From Thermodesulfobacteriota bacterium (GTDB lineage Bacteria > Desulfobacterota > Desulfobacteria > Desulfobacterales > RPRI01), in assembly GCA_030836965.1 (NCBI GenBank), contig JAUPLM010000122.1, positions 1 through 6,689 on the forward strand: DNA of 6,689 bases, given 5' to 3'. The notes beneath the pieces were generated by a model. It did not search any database. It saw nothing but the letters and a program-made list of their open reading frames with translations, and was not told the DNA's origin. Positions 1-6,543 of the stretch are shown in pieces; the first letter of the stretch is position 1, and every line of letters starts with the position of its first letter. Both the position numbers and the translations under genes were made by a program.

Positions 1-1052
1 CGTCCAAAAGTATTGACAGAAGTGATGCCGCTATCACCTTGAAAATAACCAATGCCGGTGGCGGAATTGGCGATATCAGGCTTTATCTCAATGGTTCCGC
101 AGTTATGCTGGACAGCGCGCGAGGCGCAAAAATTGTCGCTGCCAATCAGAACGAAATCCAAAAAACCTATAAACTAAAACTTTCCAGTGGTTTGAACTCA
201 ATACGGGCTATTGCATTTAACGCCGACAATAGCATGCAAAGTGCAGACGCAATTTATGAAATCGCAGCAGCATTTAAATCCCTTGGCAAACCTTCTCTTT
301 ATGCGCTGGTTATCGGCATCAATGAGTATAAAAATCCAAAGCTTCAACTTAATTATGCCGTTGCAGATGCATCACTCTTTGCCGACACACTTAAAAATGG
401 TGCTCCAGCCCTTTTTGACAAAGTAGAGGTAAAAACGCTATCCTCCAAAGAAGAGACGACAAGGGAAAACATCTTAAAAGAACTTAAGGCAATGCAGTCT
501 TTAAATCCTGATGACCTGTTTGTCCTATATGTGGCAAGCCACGGCACAGTTGATGATGGAGAATATTTTCTCATCACCTCGAATGTAGGATCAACTCGGA
601 CAGAGAGGCTCAAGACCGATGCCATTGGTCAGTCGGTATTCAAGGAACTTATCGGTAATATCCCGGCCACAAAAAAGCTGATCATCATCGACACATGCAA
701 TGCTGGGGCTTTGGGTGAGGCAATTCAGATGGCGATGCTGACGCGCGGCATGAGCGAGGACACTGCGATGAAGATCCTTAGCCGGGCGGTGGGCTCGACT
801 ATCCTTTCAGCATCTACTTCTATGCAGGAAGCTCTGGAGGGCTATCAGGGTCATGGTTTGTTTACTTACGTGCTGGCAGAAGGATTGAAAGGAAAAGCTG
901 ACAAAGGAAATACAGGTTATGTGAGAACGACAGAGCTTGCGGATTATGTGGACAATGAAGTGCCAACCCTGGCCGAGAAGATATTCAAGAAAGCCCAATA
1001 TCCCACGATTTCAATAAGCGGGCAGGCTTTCCCGATAGGTAAAGTGAAATAA
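1..1052 (+). CDS. Caspase family protein (peptidase C14-like), C-terminal part, 5' end outside window
   Basis: The reading frame is open from the left edge (first full codon at 3), so the start codon lies upstream; the TTG at 39 is probably internal. The fragment is 349 residues. Roughly residues 1-90 look like a beta-rich Ig-like module (DIRLYLNG, then LSSGLNSIRAIAFN). A caspase fold follows: first strand YALVIGINEY (about 99-108), catalytic histidine in YVASHG (codon 540-542), and catalytic cysteine in IIIDTCNAG (codon 696-698). Both members of the His-Cys dyad are present, so the enzyme is probably active. In related bacterial proteins, known from the family, WD40 repeats often precede this Ig-caspase tail; that part cannot be seen here. 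Such proteins are predicted cysteine endopeptidases of mostly unknown substrate, some linked to signalling or programmed death. It converges on the radical SAM gene, so it belongs to a different transcript. The family call is firm; the biological role is unknown. Confidence 0.9.
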   Translation, partial: SKSIDRSDAAITLKITNAGGGIGDIRLYLNGSAVMLDSARGAKIVAANQNEIQKTYKLKLSSGLNSIRAIAFNADNSMQSADAIYEIAAAFKSLGKPSLYALVIGINEYKNPKLQLNYAVADASLFADTLKNGAPALFDKVEVKTLSSKEETTRENILKELKAMQSLNPDDLFVLYVASHGTVDDGEYFLITSNVGSTRTERLKTDAIGQSVFKELIGNIPATKKLIIIDTCNAGALGEAIQMAMLTRGMSEDTAMKILSRAVGSTILSASTSMQEALEGYQGHGLFTYVLAEGLKGKADKGNTGYVRTTELADYVDNEVPTLAEKIFKKAQYPTISISGQAFPIGKVK

Positions 1053-1053
1053 A

Positions 1054-1082
1054 ATTATACACAATTAATTGTTCCTCGACAA
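1054..1082 (-). promoter_or_regulatory. Candidate leftward sigma70-type promoter, antisense to the caspase gene
   Basis: On the minus strand there is a perfect TATAAT -10 box (1054-1059), a 17-base spacer (1060-1076) and TTGTCG (1077-1082, 4 of 6 to TTGACA). The spacer contains the 12-base perfect palindrome ACAATTAATTGT (1061-1072). Transcription from here would run leftward into the 3' end of the caspase gene, as an antisense RNA. The region is AT-rich, so a chance match is quite possible. No minus-strand gene is seen downstream of it. Confidence 0.3.
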
Positions 1083-1083
1083 A

Positions 1084-1103
1084 ATAGTGATCAGACTCAC
1101 TAT
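1084..1103. repeat. Perfect 7-base inverted repeat with 6-base centre
   Basis: ATAGTGA (1084-1090) and TCACTAT (1097-1103) are exact inverted copies around six bases. Half-site spacing resembles the CRP/FNR layout (TGTGA-N6-TCACA), but the outer bases differ. It abuts the -35 of the candidate leftward promoter, so it could be an operator. Read on the minus strand, the hairpin is followed by TTTT, so a weak terminator for leftward transcripts is the alternative. Confidence 0.35.
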
Positions 1104-1238
1104 GGGGACAATAAGATTACGTTTCGTATTCATCAACATCCGGGCTTTACAAATTTATTTAGTTGTAGGCGAAGACTACTGCCGAAGCATTTCATATTTT
1201 CACTGATCAAACACGCATATTTTCAGGAAAAATACGCC

Positions 1239-1265
1239 GGATATCTCGTTCAAGCCCGAATATCC
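1239..1265. terminator. Bulged hairpin between convergent genes, possible terminator
   Basis: GGATATCTCG (1239-1248) pairs with CGAATATCC (1257-1265) across an 8-base loop, giving nine base pairs with one bulged base. On the minus strand, the direction of the radical SAM gene that ends at 1329, the hairpin is followed within a few bases by TATTTTT (about 1228-1234). On the plus strand it is followed only by a broken T-run. It is the best terminator candidate between the convergent caspase and radical SAM genes, though not a classic GC-rich one. Confidence 0.4.
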
Positions 1266-1293
1266 TCTTTGTTTAAATGCTTATAGTTTCAGG

Positions 1294-1318
1294 AATCCGT
1301 TTAATCCTGTTAATCCTG
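1294..1318. repeat. Short tandem repeat, TTAATCCTG x2 plus degenerate copy
   Basis: Two exact copies of TTAATCCTG lie head to tail (1301-1309, 1310-1318), preceded by a degenerate unit AATCCGT (1294-1300). The array ends ten bases before the stop of the radical SAM gene. From general experience, similar 'CAGGATTAACAGGATTAA' strings occur as dispersed intergenic repeats in many environmental genomes, but copy number in this genome cannot be seen from one window. Confidence 0.6.
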
Positions 1319-1328
1319 TCTGAAAACC

Positions 1329-2396
1329 TTATGCTTCTCTTTTGTAACAGCTCGCGCAGCTCTGAGGCACAGGCAGCATGTTAATGCCGGTTTTCGGCGT
1401 ATCAGGATCATGAAAGCTCCTGAACTGTTCATACTCTTTTTTATTCCAGATCCGCGTGAGGCTTTCTTTACCGATATTGCCGAAAGTGAGCGGGTAACAT
1501 GGGACGGAACTGTTTTGATAGATATGAAGCAGAGGCTTGCTGCTGTTCCGGCGGTCTGGCTGCGAAAGAGTTGGTGAAGCAAAGACACATGGACTGACCT
1601 CTCCCGTTACGCTGACTACGCATGAAGAGCGGATATTTTCGCTGCAATGTCCGGGTTGCTTCTGCAATATGGGTCTCCCGTATGCGAAAAGCAGGTTTTC
1701 TCTCCGCACCTCTTCTGCGATTCCTTCCAGTACGCCGGCAAGCCGCTCTTCTTCTTCCTCCCGGTTGAAAAGCGCTTCAGTCCACATCGTTTCATCAGTA
1801 ATCAATGTCAGATTGCTGCATACAATCTGTCCGGCTCCCAGCCTTTTTGCCGGTTCAACAACTCCCTTAAGCTCATGTATGTTTGCAGCAAGCATGAGAT
1901 AGGAAAAATGGAGAGCCGGATACTCTGTTCCTTTTTCTGTTTTGATACGCTGGAGACGTTCAAGATTTTCAATAATTATTACAAGGTCGGTCCCTTTTCT
2001 TATCCGGTTATGGGTGGCCGGGCTTGTACCTGCCAGACTGACGCTAATAATATCCGTTTCAAGATCAACAAGCCTGTGGATGACCTCTTCGCTCAGCAGC
2101 ATGCCGTTTGTCGTAAAGCCGACACGTTTGCCTTTCTTTTTACACGCTCTAATCATGGCAAAAAGATCAGGGTTCAGGAGCGGTTCGCCCCATCCCTGCA
2201 GATAAACAAGATCCGTATAACCAAGATACGGAAGAAGCTGTTTGAAAAGCGAAAACGGCATATGCTGCTTTCTATAAAGGAGAGGCTGGGGGCAGTAGAT
2301 GCAGGCGGCATTGCAGCGGCTCGTGACTTCCACCTGAACCCAGTCAAGCTCCGGACTGCCTAATTTGTCCAGGAATTTAGTCACCCACCGGGGCAT
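1329..2396 (-). CDS. Radical SAM protein with SPASM-like C-terminal cysteine region
   Basis: This 355-aa protein has the radical SAM signature CNAACIYC (Cys28, Cys32, Cys35), which binds the [4Fe-4S] cluster that reductively cleaves S-adenosylmethionine. A GGEP-like motif (QGWGEP, 67-72) and TTNG (95-98) follow. The C-terminal part carries Cys251, Cys259, Cys270, Cys300 and a CxxC at 347-350, together with the FGNIGKESLTRIW segment typical of SPASM/twitch proteins, so at least one auxiliary Fe-S cluster is likely. SPASM enzymes usually modify peptides or mature metalloenzymes. Resemblance to maturases of tungsten oxidoreductases is possible but cannot be supported here, because no such oxidoreductase lies in the window. 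The ATG at 2396 has a GGAG at 2407-2410, ten bases upstream. It lies 67 bases after the 218-aa gene on the same strand with no obvious terminator, so read-through is plausible. Enzyme class is certain; substrate unknown. Confidence 0.88.
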   Translation of the reverse strand: MPRWVTKFLDKLGSPELDWVQVEVTSRCNAACIYCPQPLLYRKQHMPFSLFKQLLPYLGYTDLVYLQGWGEPLLNPDLFAMIRACKKKGKRVGFTTNGMLLSEEVIHRLVDLETDIISVSLAGTSPATHNRIRKGTDLVIIIENLERLQRIKTEKGTEYPALHFSYLMLAANIHELKGVVEPAKRLGAGQIVCSNLTLITDETMWTEALFNREEEEERLAGVLEGIAEEVRRENLLFAYGRPILQKQPGHCSENIRSSCVVSVTGEVSPCVFASPTLSQPDRRNSSKPLLHIYQNSSVPCYPLTFGNIGKESLTRIWNKKEYEQFRSFHDPDTPKTGINMLPVPQSCASCYKREA

Positions 2397-2463
2397 GGCA
2401 TCTATTCTCCATCAGCTTTGCATAACATCGGGTAACAGAGGCCGGCAGGGAGAGATTTCCTGT

Positions 2464-3120
2464 TTAATTAAAAATTCGACAGGCTGTTTCATGGCGCAGC
2501 CTCCGGGACTGTGATTCAATCGTGGTTATTATACCGGCTGTTCCTTCAATCTGGGCCATAAGCGGTTTGAGCGCCGTATAAAAATCCTTCTCCGCGTTGT
2601 TAATCATTTCAAGAGTAAGCATATAGTTATCCCGGCTGCGGTAAGCCGCGCGGACCAGGGATTCGAAATCGTCGCCGTTTGCAGCCAGCAGATTGAGGTA
2701 GTGCGAAGAAAGAGTTTCAATCCATGAAGCATATGGTTTTTGGAGAGGCAATGGCAGCGTTGAGCCCGGCACCACGCCTTCTGTTTCAGTCTTTCCGCGT
2801 TGTTCCGCAACGTCAATAGCATTCTCCATCGCCAAACGGCGGGAAGTCATGAACTCTTCATTGAATTTTATGCGATCGTTCTTGAATTTCTGCATCCTGT
2901 AGAGAAAGTATAGGAAGAGGATCGGAATAAACACCATCCAGTAACTGACTTTCGGTTTTTCAAAAACCGCGGATCCGATCTCATCTGCGAAGGCCAGTTC
3001 ATGACGAAGAATGATTTCCCTCTTTTGATTCAAATCCTTCATGTCCATAACGTGTGGTAATCCGGAAAAAAGGGCATGTGTATTCTGCCGGAGATCCGGA
3101 CTTTTCGCATGGAACGTCAT
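2464..3120 (-). CDS. Single-span membrane protein in the transporter operon, function unknown
   Basis: This 218-aa protein is not recognised. It has one hydrophobic segment (about 59-74, YWMVFIPILFLYFLY) followed by the basic stretch RMQKFKNDR, which places the C-terminal ~140 residues in the cytoplasm by the positive-inside rule. That tail is largely helical and charged (TSRRLAMENAIDVAEQR; an aromatic segment at 130-170; LEMINNAEKDFYTALK). Its ATG (3118-3120) overlaps the TGA of the upstream 94-aa gene in an ATGA, implying translational coupling. The ribosome site before this ATG is weak (GGGA, eight bases away). Met25 or Met27 (MDMKDLNQKREI) could be the true start, as the first 24 residues look less structured. 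Position behind the YeiH-type transporter suggests an accessory or regulatory subunit; this is inference from operon structure only. Confidence 0.8.
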   Translation of the reverse strand: MTFHAKSPDLRQNTHALFSGLPHVMDMKDLNQKREIILRHELAFADEIGSAVFEKPKVSYWMVFIPILFLYFLYRMQKFKNDRIKFNEEFMTSRRLAMENAIDVAEQRGKTETEGVVPGSTLPLPLQKPYASWIETLSSHYLNLLAANGDDFESLVRAAYRSRDNYMLTLEMINNAEKDFYTALKPLMAQIEGTAGIITTIESQSRRLRHETACRIFN

Positions 3121-3401
3121 TCTTTTAATCCCGGCATGTAATCAATGCTGTCGCCGATACGCGCCGATCCTTCAGCCGGCTCATCAAAATCCGTGTAAAA
3201 AATAGCGGTGGCCCTGAGGTTGCGTTCGTCGATCACTTCAGCCATGTGCCGGGCACCGGGGAGGAACTGTGCCAGAGAACCGATCCCGAATATGAACGTC
3301 AGGATCAGTACTATGCCGATCAGCAGATTCAGCCATGGGCCAAACCCCGCCTTCCGGGCCGAAGCCCGGAAGGCATTGGAGGAGGCAACGATGTCTTTCA
3401 C
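3117..3401 (-). CDS. Small single-span membrane protein between transporter and 218-aa gene
   Basis: This 94-aa protein starts with GTG (3399-3401) behind a good ribosome site AAGGA (3408-3412, six-base spacer) that overlaps the last base of the transporter stop. The gap to the transporter is ten bases. The N-terminal 22 residues are basic (R12, R16, K17), then one membrane segment follows (about 24-48, LNLLIGIVLILTFIFGIGSL). The tail of about 45 residues is acidic (YTDFDEPAEGSARIGDSIDY) and is predicted to be periplasmic. No enzymatic motif is visible and the family is not recognised. The good ribosome site, tight spacing and downstream ATGA overlap argue that it is a real gene. A role as a small subunit of the transporter is the simplest inference. 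Confidence 0.8.
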   Translation of the reverse strand: MKDIVASSNAFRASARKAGFGPWLNLLIGIVLILTFIFGIGSLAQFLPGARHMAEVIDERNLRATAIFYTDFDEPAEGSARIGDSIDYMPGLKE

Positions 3402-3411
3402 GTTTATTCCT

Positions 3412-5169
3412 TCAGATTGCAGCAGTAATCTCGGGGAAAATGATATAGAACATAATGTATGCCATCAGCAGCGTGAACAATAATTGAAAAGACTGCCCGA
3501 ACACGTACAAGGTGATAGGCTTTCCACCTTTAAAATAGGGCCCGAATTCCTTGAAGTTGGTCTCAAGTCCGATTGAGGTGAAGGCCAGCGCGAAGAACCA
3601 TTCGCGCGCAAGGCTGGTAAAACCCTTAAGCACTCCCTGGCCGATCATGACATTGCTCATATCCTTGCCCATGTTCTGATCGATGATGGAGAAAATAATC
3701 GAGGCAATTACGAATCCTATAACGAATTTCGGGAAACGATACCAGATTTCCCACCAGCTCACCTGCTGCCCCGGTGCGCAGTCAACCTTTGCACACCAGT
3801 AGACGGCGACGCAGAATGCTGTGACGCCTATCAGAATGTTCTGGATCATCTTGATGGTGGCAGCCACGAAAAGGGCTTTTTGGCCGAGAAAAGCGCCAGC
3901 TGCGGCCACAGCACCTGTGGAATCAATGGTACTGCCCATCCATGCCCCGGCCAGAATTTCGGGCATTCCAACCAGTTTTGCTATGGCCGGCTGTCCCACC
4001 ATGCAGATGGCTGTGAATACCATGGAAAGGCCGATGGCAAGCGTCAGCTCCTCTTTCTTGGCCCGGCAGGCCGCGGCAGTGGCGATGGCAGCAGAAACAC
4101 CACAGACCGACATGTCCGCCGAGATTGTAATGTTGAGAGTCTTGGACGGCATTTTGATGATCTTCTGGCCGAACCAGTATGTCAGGATAAGAGTGATCGG
4201 TGTACAGATCCAGGCAATGAAAATGCCCGGCTTGCCGATGGCCAGGATCTTGCCGAAGAGAATTTCCGCGCCTAGCAGCACCAGGCCTGTCTTGATGTAA
4301 TATTCCGTAGCCACGGCAGGCTGCATCCACTTGGGTGTTCCGATCGTGTTGCTGATGAGCAGGCCGAAGATAATTGCCCAGAGCGGGAAACCAAACCCCC
4401 AGTATTTCATCAAGGCCTGGGTTTCAGCCATATAGGCTATTATGGCTATAAAAAATACTGCGAAAAACCCTATAAAAAACTTGCCGAACGGCTGGCCCAT
4501 GACTGCTTTGCCGATGCCGAAAAATACTCCGAAAATAATGCAAAGTCCGATCAGATAGGGAACCCGGTTGTACGGTTTATGGGAAGCCTTCGTCTTGGCT
4601 TTGGATGTCTTGCCTTTTGCATCCTGCCAGGCCTTGATCGCCTTATCGGCATTGTCGTTTAAAGCGGCATCCTTGAATGAGGCTGCTGCAGCTGCTGCCT
4701 GAGCGGTACCTGCCAAAGCAAGCGCCGCGGCTTCAGCCTCCTTGGCCTTGTCGAACGATTCCTTGGCGGGTGCATTTAGGGCGTCGGCAGCCTCCTTGTT
4801 CCGGTAAACCGCTTCAAGAGGGTTGCTTGTCCAGGCGCTTGGGGCGGCCATGAAGTTCTTTATTGCCTTGCCGTAATCCTCATCCATGGCGCTGATACCC
4901 CGTTTGGAAGAGGATGCATTGTGCCATTCAATCGTTTTGAAGGGCGCCTTTGCTGCTTCCTCCTTCATAACTGCATTGTACTTGGGAATTTCCGCGGCTT
5001 TTTCAGGCGGTCTCGGCAGATAAATAAGAAGTCCGATGATAAGTAATAAAAAACCCATCCAGATCGCCATCCAGTCTTCCTTGGTGTAAAGATCCTTGAA
5101 AGTGGTCTTGCCACTCTCGATAACAACATATTCAGGTTCTTTTTGCGGTTTCACCGTGTCTGCATTCAT
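3412..5169 (-). CDS. Putative sulfate exporter family transporter (YeiH/UPF0324 type) with long N-terminal extension
   Basis: This is a 585-aa inner-membrane protein. The C-terminal part (about 200-585) is a multi-span YeiH/UPF0324 (Cons_hypoth698) core, recognised by LLGAEILFGKIL (298-309), SVCGVSAAIATAA (354-366), GAWMGSTIDSTGAVAAAG (408-425) and FTSIGLETNFKEF (530-542). Members are annotated as putative sulfate exporters, but substrate evidence is thin. Typical members are about 350 aa. Here the first ~200 residues add one extra membrane span (33-52) and a soluble, Ala- and Lys-rich, probably helical segment (about 55-197, with TAQAAAAAASF at 155-165). The chosen ATG (5167-5169) has a strong AGGAGG (5175-5180) five bases upstream. 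The frame continues open to an ATG at 5253, but that would put this ribosome site inside the gene. It is the first gene of a tight operon with two small membrane proteins. Confidence 0.88.
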   Translation of the reverse strand: MNADTVKPQKEPEYVVIESGKTTFKDLYTKEDWMAIWMGFLLLIIGLLIYLPRPPEKAAEIPKYNAVMKEEAAKAPFKTIEWHNASSSKRGISAMDEDYGKAIKNFMAAPSAWTSNPLEAVYRNKEAADALNAPAKESFDKAKEAEAAALALAGTAQAAAAAASFKDAALNDNADKAIKAWQDAKGKTSKAKTKASHKPYNRVPYLIGLCIIFGVFFGIGKAVMGQPFGKFFIGFFAVFFIAIIAYMAETQALMKYWGFGFPLWAIIFGLLISNTIGTPKWMQPAVATEYYIKTGLVLLGAEILFGKILAIGKPGIFIAWICTPITLILTYWFGQKIIKMPSKTLNITISADMSVCGVSAAIATAAACRAKKEELTLAIGLSMVFTAICMVGQPAIAKLVGMPEILAGAWMGSTIDSTGAVAAAGAFLGQKALFVAATIKMIQNILIGVTAFCVAVYWCAKVDCAPGQQVSWWEIWYRFPKFVIGFVIASIIFSIIDQNMGKDMSNVMIGQGVLKGFTSLAREWFFALAFTSIGLETNFKEFGPYFKGGKPITLYVFGQSFQLLFTLLMAYIMFYIIFPEITAAI

Positions 5170-5355
5170 TCTTTCCTCCTGCCCCGGCGGGCGCTTTGAT
5201 GAAATGGTTAGACAGAGTATTGTGATTGTGCACAGATATGACTTGAACAGCATCGAGTTTTGATGCCCGGATTATTTATCAGTCCGGCCAATTATGCAAG
5301 AAAAATTTATAATACCGCCAGACTCCAGCACGCTCTGCCTTTTTCGAAAGAAAAA

Positions 5356-5371
5356 TACAATAATCATGCCA
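5356..5371 (-). promoter_or_regulatory. Weak sigma54-like promoter candidate for the transporter operon
   Basis: On the minus strand, TGGCATGATTATTGTA matches the sigma54 pattern TGGCACG-N4-TTGCA with correct spacing and two mismatches. One mismatch is the usually conserved C of the GC pair at -12, which lowers confidence. It would give a leader of roughly 180 bases before the ATG at 5169. No enhancer site for a sigma54 activator was identified. Confidence 0.2.
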
Positions 5372-5500
5372 CATCGCTCATGAAAAATATCAACCGGAAG
5401 GTTAATTCTATAATAAAGTGTTATTGTTAATAGTTATATTTGATTTCAACATGAAATGAAAATTATCCGGATGGTTGCATTCTCCGGGCAAGTCGGATTA

Positions 5501-5517
5501 TTTTACAAAGTGTAAAA
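5501..5517. repeat. AT-rich perfect inverted repeat after the DUF475 stop
   Basis: TTTTACA (5501-5507) and TGTAAAA (5511-5517) are exact inverted copies around three bases, starting seven bases after the DUF475 stop. The stem is too AT-rich and lacks a proper T-run for a convincing terminator. It may be a regulator site or chance in AT-rich DNA. Confidence 0.4.
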
Positions 5518-5523
5518 AATTTA

Positions 5524-6459
5524 TTAAATTGGCCCTGGAGAAATCTCCTTTAATGCTTTCAATGATTTCCAGAAGAAATACCCTATGATGCAGAATGTCG
5601 TGACCGGGCTGAACCAGTCCGGAATATGCAATCCAAAACTGTGGCCGATCATGACGCACCCCAGGGTGAATATGGAGTACATCGCTCCGTTTTTCAGATA
5701 CTTGTATTTCTTGACCTTGTCTATATTGGCAACCGTAAGCTGCCGCACAGCGATGGCGCCGATCCCGTTACCGACCAGAATCAAAGGGATTATAAAAGTA
5801 AAGGCAAAAGCACCCAGCACCCCGTCGATGGAGAAAGACATGTCAATCACTTCAAGATAAAATATTTTGCTGATGTCCGACATGGTTGAAGCATTCGCTA
5901 TCATTCTTCTTTCAGCATGCTCGGCATTTTCCTTGAAGCCATGGCTTATAAAAAAAGCGCTTGAACCGATAACGGCGCCAAGAGCCATCAGCGGATTGTG
6001 TTTTATTGCCATCCACACAATGGTAACGAGCAGAACGGAAGCAACCGCGAAGAACCAGACTCCCTGCTTTTCGATGAATTCTTCTCCTATGAGTCCATAA
6101 TATTTTTTTTCAAGAAACAGCCAGTGGAAAAACAGAAAAACAAGAAACGTTCCGCCGCCGATCAGAAGAACCGGAGCTGATTCCTGAATGGCTTTGACTA
6201 CCGAAGGATCGGAACTGAAGGATGCGGTGAAAGAGCCGAGAAAGCCCAGATTCGGAGTGCTTATCCACAGTATCAGCCATGGCAACAGTCCCCGGACGAG
6301 AAATACCGCTATGAGTATGCCCCAGAAAAGAAACCATTTTTTTCCCTTTTCGGTCATTGTTGAAAGCACTTCAGCGTTAATAATCGCGTTGTCGATGCTT
6401 ATGATAATTTCGAATAACGCCAGTCCGGAAGCGATCAGTATTAAAGAAAACCAGTCCAT
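5524..6459 (-). CDS. DUF475 family membrane protein, TerC-like, predicted manganese exporter
   Basis: This 311-aa protein is a multi-span inner-membrane protein of the DUF475 family, related to TerC. Two similar acidic membrane motifs are visible: SIDNAIINAE (21-30; Asp23, Asn24) and EVIDMSFSIDGVLGAF (203-218; Asp206, Asp212). They resemble the duplicated metal-binding motifs of TerC/Alx/YkoY transporters and suggest an internal repeat, with SIDNA echoed by SIDGV. About seven to nine hydrophobic segments are present, and full family length is retained. TerC-type proteins export Mn2+; tellurite resistance is the historic label. The specific substrate here rests on the manganese riboswitch upstream. 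The ATG at 6459 has AAGGAG (6473-6478) 13 bases away, a long spacing, with no other start codon between. Tandem TAA TAA stops end the gene. It appears monocistronic, since the next gene begins 354 bases later. Confidence 0.92.
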   Translation of the reverse strand: MDWFSLILIASGLALFEIIISIDNAIINAEVLSTMTEKGKKWFLFWGILIAVFLVRGLLPWLILWISTPNLGFLGSFTASFSSDPSVVKAIQESAPVLLIGGGTFLVFLFFHWLFLEKKYYGLIGEEFIEKQGVWFFAVASVLLVTIVWMAIKHNPLMALGAVIGSSAFFISHGFKENAEHAERRMIANASTMSDISKIFYLEVIDMSFSIDGVLGAFAFTFIIPLILVGNGIGAIAVRQLTVANIDKVKKYKYLKNGAMYSIFTLGCVMIGHSFGLHIPDWFSPVTTFCIIGYFFWKSLKALKEISPGPI

Positions 6460-6500
6460 CTTTTAAGATATTCTCCTTATTCTTTGCCGGGGTATCAAAT

Positions 6501-6543
6501 AAAAAAACCTTTACCCACGGCGTAAAATGCCCTGAATAAAGGT
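6501..6543 (-). terminator. Riboswitch-controlled intrinsic terminator (expression platform)
   Basis: Read on the minus strand, ACCTTTA (6537-6543) pairs perfectly with TAAAGGT (6507-6513), with an inner GGGC/GCC helix, and is followed at once by a run of seven T (6501-6507, including the closing base). The 5' arm is also the 3' strand of aptamer helix P1, so the two structures exclude each other. The terminator lies about 40 bases before the DUF475 start codon. Confidence 0.88.

Larger units (their letters stand above)
5170..5523. other. 354-base intergenic region upstream of the transporter operon
   Basis: No gene is seen here. Reading leftward from the DUF475 stop it contains an AT-rich inverted repeat (5501-5517), a weak 5-bp hairpin CCGGA/TCCGG (5467-5471 with 5483-5487) followed by ATAATTTT that could serve as a poor terminator, an AT-rich tract (5400-5450) and a sigma54-like element (5356-5371). 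Closer to the gene there is a small hairpin GCATC/GATGC (5250-5266) and the palindrome TGTGCACA (5227-5234). Several weak sigma70 matches exist but none stands out, so the transporter promoter is not assigned. Confidence 0.6.

Noticed and set aside
39..41. TTG as the start codon of the caspase-like gene
   Set aside because: The frame is open to the window edge, no ribosome site precedes it, and it falls within the Ig-like module, so the gene most likely begins upstream.
1647..2363. 238-aa plus-strand open frame opposite the radical SAM gene
   Set aside because: It lies wholly antisense to a gene with clear radical SAM motifs and shows no recognisable protein features.
3821..4330. Several open frames overlapping the transporter core on both strands
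   Set aside because: All overlap the conserved YeiH core in other frames; their composition reflects the GC-rich antisense of membrane segments.
4670..4700. Repetitive GCTGC-rich tract as a possible repeat element
   Set aside because: It is simply alanine-codon redundancy encoding the Ala-rich segment of the transporter extension.
5170..5253. 28-residue N-terminal extension of the transporter reading frame starting at the ATG at 5253
   Set aside because: The strong AGGAGG at 5175-5180 sits five bases before the ATG at 5169, while no comparable site precedes 5253.
5281..5305. TGGC...TTGCA pair as a sigma54 promoter
   Set aside because: The spacing between the two elements is 17 bases instead of the required 7, so it cannot function as one.
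5585..6466. Plus-strand and alternate-frame open frames across the DUF475 gene
   Set aside because: They are antisense or frame-shifted shadows of a full-length, motif-bearing gene.
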